A DNA stretch of 8,888 nt from Sphingomonas bacterium (lineage in GTDB: Bacteria; Pseudomonadota; Alphaproteobacteria; Sphingomonadales; Sphingomonadaceae): positions 1 to 8,888 of the forward strand of contig NZ_CAHJWX010000043.1 in the NCBI RefSeq assembly GCF_903643065.1, written 5' to 3'. Below are positions 5,029 through 8,888 of the stretch, piece after piece. The notes beneath the pieces were generated by a model, which had not been told where the DNA came from, did no database searches, and was given only the letters and a program-made list of their open reading frames with translations. The translations under genes and the position numbers were made by a program. Position 1 is the first letter of the stretch; the number at the start of each line of letters is the position of its first letter.

Positions 5029-6899
5029 CTGCGCCAGGGCGAGCTGATCACCATCAGCCTGGGCCCGCCGCGTTCCAGCAGCACGCCGCGCAGCTTCGCG
5101 CCGCGCCGCGAGTGGAGCAGCCGCTCCCACCAGTGCCGCAGCACCAGTTCCGGGATCAGGATCGCGACCGATCGACCCGGCGTGTCCGCGTCGATCCGGT
5201 CGATCAGCTCCAGCAGCGGCCCGGCGATGTCGCGGTACGGCGCCGCGATCTGGATCAGGCGCGGCGCCGGCTGGCCCCGCGCCTCGATCGGCCCGGCGAT
5301 GTCGCGATCGAAGGCAGCGCGGCGCTCGGCGATGTTGCCCTCCTCCTCCGGGCCGCCGAGCGCCAGCAGGTGCACGGCGATCACGTTGCGGGACAGCGTC
5401 ATCGCGAAACGCAGCGCCCGGTCGGTCATGCGCGTGCGTTCCTCGAACGCGACGAGCACCGTGGGCGGTTCGAACTCCTCGATGCTGAACGCCGCCCGCG
5501 TGCGCAGCCGATGCTCCAGCCGGTGGTAATAGCGATGCGTGAGGGCGAGCACGCCGATGATGACCGGCACCGCCAGCGCCACGATCCACGCGCCGTCCAG
5601 GAACTTCGCGGCGGTGATCACCGCCAGCGCCAGGACCGTCGTCCCCGCCCCCAGCGCGTTGAGCGCGAGCCGGCCGGCGTTGCGCCCCTCCACCTTTCGC
5701 CAGTGCGCGACCATGCCGAGCTGGCTGATCGTGAAGGTCAGGAACGCGCCGATCGCGAACAACGGGATTAGGCGATCGGTGATGCCGCCGAACGCGATCA
5801 GCAACGCCCCGGCGGTGACGCAGAGGAAGACGACCCCGACCGAGAAGACGAGGCGTCGGTCGGGCGTCGCGAACGGGCGCGGCAGATAGCCATCGAGCGC
5901 CACCAGCCGGCACAGGCGCGGAAAGCCGACGAAGCTGGTGTTCGCCGACAGCGCCAGTACCGCGAGCAGGCTCGCCATCGCGACGTAATAGACGACGCCG
6001 CGCCCCGCGACTGCGCCGACCAGCTGCGACAGCACGCTCTGATAGCCGGGCTGCGTCTGGTCCATCGCGCCCAGGCCATAGACCCGCGCGATGATCGCGA
6101 TCCCCACGAGCAACAGCCCGAGGCCGGCGCAGATCACGGTCAGCGTCCAGTGCGCCTGCTTGATCACCGGCTCCTTGAACGCGCCCACGCCGTTCGACAC
6201 GGCCTCCACCCCCGTCATCGCGGTGCAGCCCGCCGCGAAGGCGCGCATCAGCAGCCACAGGCTGACCGCCTGCGTGCCGTGCGCCAGCGCGGGCGGCGCC
6301 ACGACCGGGTGTGGATGGCCGCCGCTCGTCGCGATCCGCACCAGCCCCCAGGCGAGCAGCGCCAGGAACGAGAACAGGAACGTGTAGGTCGGGAGCGCAA
6401 AGGCCAGCCCCGCCTCGCGCGTGCCGCGCAGATTCGCCAGCGCGACGACGGCGAGAATGCCGAGGCACAGCGTCAGCGTCCAGGGCTGCAACGCCGGCAC
6501 CGACGAGGTCAGCGCGCCGACGCCGGCCGAGATGCCGACCGCGACGTTGAGCACATAGTCGATCAGCAACGCCGCCGCCGCGAGCAGCGCGGCGCCGGTG
6601 CCGAGATTCTCCTTGGCGACCGTGTAGGCGCCGCCGTTGGACGGATAGGCGACGATCGTCTGCCGGTATGACAGATAGAGGATGACGAGCAGCGCGACGA
6701 TCGGCGCGATCACCCAGCCCATCCAGCTCAGGCTGGCGGCGCCCAGCGGGATCATGATCGTCAGCGCCGCTTCCGGCCCGTAGGACGAGGAGCCCAGCCC
6801 GTCCAAGCCCATCGCGGGGACGCCTGCGATCCAGCCGATCTTGTGTTCCCCGCTCTCGCGATTGGCGAGGCGACGCCCGAGCAGCAGGTCCATCATCAT
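5025..6899 (-). CDS. APC-superfamily permease, KimA-like, with cytoplasmic C-terminal domain
   Basis: A 624-residue inner-membrane transporter. The N-terminal motif GLDGLGSSSYGPEAAL at residues 31-46 is the unwound first helix seen in KimA-like and related APC permeases. About 12 hydrophobic helices fill residues 40-455, including clear ones near 62-78, 103-125, 141-156, 164-188, 211-228, 252-275, 301-319, 350-370, 376-395 and 415-452. Residues about 475-624 form a soluble domain (PPTVLVAFEERTRMTDRALR...), similar in placement to the universal-stress-like domain of KimA, but without the usual G-2x-G-9x-G(S/T) ATP motif. KimA from Bacillus imports potassium; many relatives are only annotated as amino-acid permeases, so the substrate is unsettled. 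Three tandem ATGs lie at 6891-6899; I chose the first. GGAGG (minus strand, 6913-6917) lies 13 bases upstream. The gene is a single opposite-strand unit and may not belong to the sugar pathway. Confidence 0.85.
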   Translation of the reverse strand: MMMDLLLGRRLANRESGEHKIGWIAGVPAMGLDGLGSSSYGPEAALTIMIPLGAASLSWMGWVIAPIVALLVILYLSYRQTIVAYPSNGGAYTVAKENLGTGAALLAAAALLIDYVLNVAVGISAGVGALTSSVPALQPWTLTLCLGILAVVALANLRGTREAGLAFALPTYTFLFSFLALLAWGLVRIATSGGHPHPVVAPPALAHGTQAVSLWLLMRAFAAGCTAMTGVEAVSNGVGAFKEPVIKQAHWTLTVICAGLGLLLVGIAIIARVYGLGAMDQTQPGYQSVLSQLVGAVAGRGVVYYVAMASLLAVLALSANTSFVGFPRLCRLVALDGYLPRPFATPDRRLVFSVGVVFLCVTAGALLIAFGGITDRLIPLFAIGAFLTFTISQLGMVAHWRKVEGRNAGRLALNALGAGTTVLALAVITAAKFLDGAWIVALAVPVIIGVLALTHRYYHRLEHRLRTRAAFSIEEFEPPTVLVAFEERTRMTDRALRFAMTLSRNVIAVHLLALGGPEEEGNIAERRAAFDRDIAGPIEARGQPAPRLIQIAAPYRDIAGPLLELIDRIDADTPGRSVAILIPELVLRHWWERLLHSRRGAKLRGVLLERGGPRLMVISSPWRS

Positions 6900-6970
6900 C
6901 GATGCCGAAACGCCTCCGTCACGACTTGGGTCCTGGACGCGCGCCGGCCGAACGGGCACGGGCTCGCGCG
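6900..6970. promoter_or_regulatory. Divergent gap between permease and dehydrogenase
   Basis: These 71 bases must carry the start signals of both divergent genes. The only clear element is the permease ribosome site GGAGG (minus strand, 6913-6917). I see no convincing -35/-10 pair, operator palindrome or terminator. An ATG at 6902 opens the dehydrogenase frame early, but the added 23 residues are Arg/Ala-rich and do not resemble the family. Confidence 0.4.
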
Positions 6971-7942
6971 ATGAACGAGTGGATGGACGCGGCGGTGCTG
7001 GTGGCGCCCGGCCGCATGGAACTGACGCGGGCGCCCCTGCCCCTCCCTGGCGTCGGCGAGGCGCGGATCAGGCTGGAGGGCACGGGCGTGTGCGCGTCCA
7101 ACATCGAGCCGTTCGAGGGCCAGCCCTGGTCGACCTTCCCCGGCGAGCCGGGCGGCATGGGCCATGAGGGCTGGGGCGTGGTGGACGCGGTCGGCGACGG
7201 CGTGACGTTGGCGCCGGGCACGCGCGTCGCGTTCCTGGGCGGGCGCAGCTTCGCGGGATGGGAGGTCGTCGCGGCGGATCGGGTGGTGCCGCTGCCGGAC
7301 GCGCTCACCGGCCAGCCCGTCCCGGGCGAACCGCTCGGCTGCGCGTTCAACATCTTCCGCCGCTGCGACATCCGGGCCGGCCAGTGGGTCGCGATCGTGG
7401 GGATCGGCTTCCTGGGCGCGGTGCTGACCCGGCTCGCGACGGACGCCGGCGCGCGGGTGATCGCGATCTCGCGCCGTGACGAGTCGCTCGATCTGGCACG
7501 GCGCTTCGGCGCGGCCGAGACGATCGCGATGCATGATCACGGCGCGATCATCGCTGAGGTCATGCGGCTGACCGACGGCGCCGGCTGCGCGCGCGTGATC
7601 GAGGCGGTGGGCAAGCAATGGCCGCTCGATCTCGCGGGCGAGCTGGTCGCGGAGGGCGGCCGGCTGGTGATCGCCGGCTATCATCAGGACGGGCCTCGCC
7701 AGGTCTCGATGCAGATGTGGAACTGGAAGGGCATCGACGTCGTCAACGCGCACGAACGCTCGCTGGCGGTGCAGATGCGCGGCCTGCGCGAGGCGGTGGT
7801 GGCGGCGGCGAGCGGGCGGATCGACCTCCGGTCACTGCTCACCCACCGCTATGCGCTGGCCGACGTCGCCGCGGCGATCGAGGCGACGCGCGACAAGCCG
7901 GCGGGGTTCGTCAAGGCGTGGATCGACCTTTCGTCGTCATGA
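6971..7942 (+). CDS. Zinc-type medium-chain alcohol/polyol dehydrogenase
   Basis: A 323-residue MDR-superfamily oxidoreductase. The N-terminal GroES-like domain carries TGVCASN at residues 38-44 (C41, likely zinc ligand) and GHEGWGVV at 64-71 (H65, E66). A third ligand may be C124 in PLGCAFN. The four-Cys structural zinc loop of classical alcohol dehydrogenases is missing, as in shorter MDR branches. The Rossmann domain has GIGFLG at 144-149. After strand 2 comes ISRRDESL (166-173), where Arg residues in place of Asp suggest NADP(H) preference. It would oxidise or reduce a sugar, polyol or alcohol. ATG 6971 is chosen; ATG 6983 is an alternative with a GAG upstream and also keeps the domain complete. 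The stop overlaps the next gene's start as ATGA, so the two redox enzymes are translationally coupled and probably act on linked substrates. Substrate not predictable. Confidence 0.85.
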   Translation: MNEWMDAAVLVAPGRMELTRAPLPLPGVGEARIRLEGTGVCASNIEPFEGQPWSTFPGEPGGMGHEGWGVVDAVGDGVTLAPGTRVAFLGGRSFAGWEVVAADRVVPLPDALTGQPVPGEPLGCAFNIFRRCDIRAGQWVAIVGIGFLGAVLTRLATDAGARVIAISRRDESLDLARRFGAAETIAMHDHGAIIAEVMRLTDGAGCARVIEAVGKQWPLDLAGELVAEGGRLVIAGYHQDGPRQVSMQMWNWKGIDVVNAHERSLAVQMRGLREAVVAAASGRIDLRSLLTHRYALADVAAAIEATRDKPAGFVKAWIDLSSS

Positions 7943-8888
7943 CCAAGCTCGGTTTTCTCGGCACCGGCTGGATCGGCCGTCACCGCATGGCCGCGATGCT
8001 CGCGACCGGCGCGGTCGAGGCGGTCGGCATCGCCGATCCATCGCCCGCGATGGCGGCGGAGGCGGTGAAGCTCGCGCCCGGCGCGGCGGTCGTGCCGGAC
8101 CTCGCCGCGCTGCTCGCGCTGGGGCTCGACGGCGTCGTCATCGCCACCCCCTCCGCGCTCCATGCCGGCCAGTCGATCGCCGCGCTCGACGCCGGCGTCG
8201 CGGTGTTCTGCCAGAAGCCGCTTGGCCGCGACGCGGGGGAAGCGGCGGCGGTGGTGGACGCCGCGCGCCAAGCCGATCGGCTGCTGGGCGTCGATTTCTC
8301 CTACCGGCACACGGCGGGCATGCGGGCGATCGCGCCGCTGCTGCGCGCGGGCGCGCTGGGCGATCTGTTCGCGATCGACCTCACCTTCCACAACGCCTGG
8401 GGCCCGGACAAGCCGTGGTTTTATGACCGCGCGCTGGCGGGCGGCGGCTGCGTGATGGATTTGGGCGTGCACCTCGTCGACTTGGCGCTGTGGAGCCAGG
8501 GGTTCCCGGCGCTCGCCGGCCCGGTCGCGGCCGAGCTGCGCGCCGGCGGCCAGCCGCTGTCGCCCGGATCGGGCGAGGTCGAGGACTATGCCAGCGCGCA
8601 ATTCCGGCTGGCCAATGGCGTGGTGGTGCGGCTGACCTGCTCGTGGCGGCTCCACGCCGGCCGCGAGGCGGTGATCGAGGCGGCGTTCTACGGCACCGGC
8701 GGCGGCGCGATGCTGCGCAACGTCGGGGGAAGCTTCTACGATTTCGAGGTCCTGCGCTTCGACGGCACGCGCGCCGAGACCCTGACGAGCGGCCCCGACG
8801 AATGGGGCGGCCGCGCCGCCGCCGACTGGGCCCGCCGCCTCGCGGCGGGCGAGCGCGAGGTCGGTGGAAAGATAGGCGTGGACGGTCG
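7939..8888 (+). CDS. Gfo/Idh/MocA family oxidoreductase (runs off right edge)
   Basis: The first 316 codons are present and the end lies beyond the window. I translated it by hand from ATG 7939, which overlaps the dehydrogenase stop as ATGA. The N-terminal Rossmann fold has GFLGTGWIG at residues 5-13. VVIATPSALHA, just after residue 60, is followed by the family lysine motif, here CQKPLG instead of the usual EKP. The C-terminal domain shows GGGCVMDLGVHLVDLALW with the DxGxHxxD pattern that supplies catalytic His and Asp residues. The family uses NAD(P) to oxidise or reduce sugars, inositols or amino-sugar derivatives. Coupling to an MDR dehydrogenase suggests sequential oxidation/reduction or epimerisation of one sugar. 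The specific substrate is unknown. Confidence 0.88.
   Translation, partial: MTKLGFLGTGWIGRHRMAAMLATGAVEAVGIADPSPAMAAEAVKLAPGAAVVPDLAALLALGLDGVVIATPSALHAGQSIAALDAGVAVFCQKPLGRDAGEAAAVVDAARQADRLLGVDFSYRHTAGMRAIAPLLRAGALGDLFAIDLTFHNAWGPDKPWFYDRALAGGGCVMDLGVHLVDLALWSQGFPALAGPVAAELRAGGQPLSPGSGEVEDYASAQFRLANGVVVRLTCSWRLHAGREAVIEAAFYGTGGGAMLRNVGGSFYDFEVLRFDGTRAETLTSGPDEWGGRAAADWARRLAAGEREVGGKIGVDG

Noticed and set aside
3913..6468. A minus-strand open frame of about 851 codons
   Set aside because: It is a high-GC shadow of the hydrolase on the other strand and of the permease in another frame, with Arg/Ala/Gly-rich composition and no recognisable domain.
6896..7753. A minus-strand open frame opposite the dehydrogenase
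   Set aside because: His/Arg/Asp-rich shadow of a gene with clear MDR motifs.

Overview
The window is about 70% GC with strong G/C third-position bias, tightly packed genes and GTG/TTG starts. This fits an alphaproteobacterium. A sphingomonad is my best guess, from codon style and from a REP-like hairpin element of the kind common in that group. No rRNA or 16S is present, so the taxon is inference. I see no tRNA, CRISPR array, insertion sequence or phage gene.

Layout. (1) Bases 1-2588, minus strand, transcribed right to left: a possible 22-codon leader ORF, a WbiB-like sugar-nucleotide epimerase, a CDP-paratose-2-epimerase-like SDR, and a family-4-type glycosyltransferase cut by the left edge. 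Each junction is a 4-base GTGA overlap, which points to one translationally coupled operon. (2) Bases 2589-2691: a short divergent control region. (3) Bases 2692-5028, plus strand: a histidine phosphatase, a CmoB-like/TIGR04290-like SAM methyltransferase and a clan GH-A-type glycoside hydrolase, with 14-base and 4-base gaps, so a second operon. (4) Bases 5025-6899, minus strand: a KimA-like APC-superfamily permease. Its stop codon shares a CTAG with the hydrolase stop. (5) Bases 6900-6970: a second short divergent gap. (6) Bases 6971-8888, plus strand: a zinc-type medium-chain dehydrogenase joined by an ATGA overlap to a Gfo/Idh/MocA oxidoreductase cut by the right edge.

Taken together, apart from the permease, the genes look like a carbohydrate-tailoring locus: two nucleotide-sugar SDRs, a glycosyltransferase, a phosphatase, a methyltransferase, a glycosidase and two redox enzymes acting on polyols or sugars. 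The product cannot be read from the sequence. The permease is probably a potassium or amino-acid transporter and may be unrelated to the rest.

The most unusual points are these. The glycoside hydrolase appears to be a circularly permuted TIM barrel that starts at strand beta-4 (NEP acid/base motif at residues 10-12) and carries strands beta-1 to beta-3 at its C-terminus. A complete REP-like three-hairpin element lies in frame inside the glycosyltransferase coding sequence. A tiny leader ORF ends on the GTGA overlap that starts the epimerase operon.
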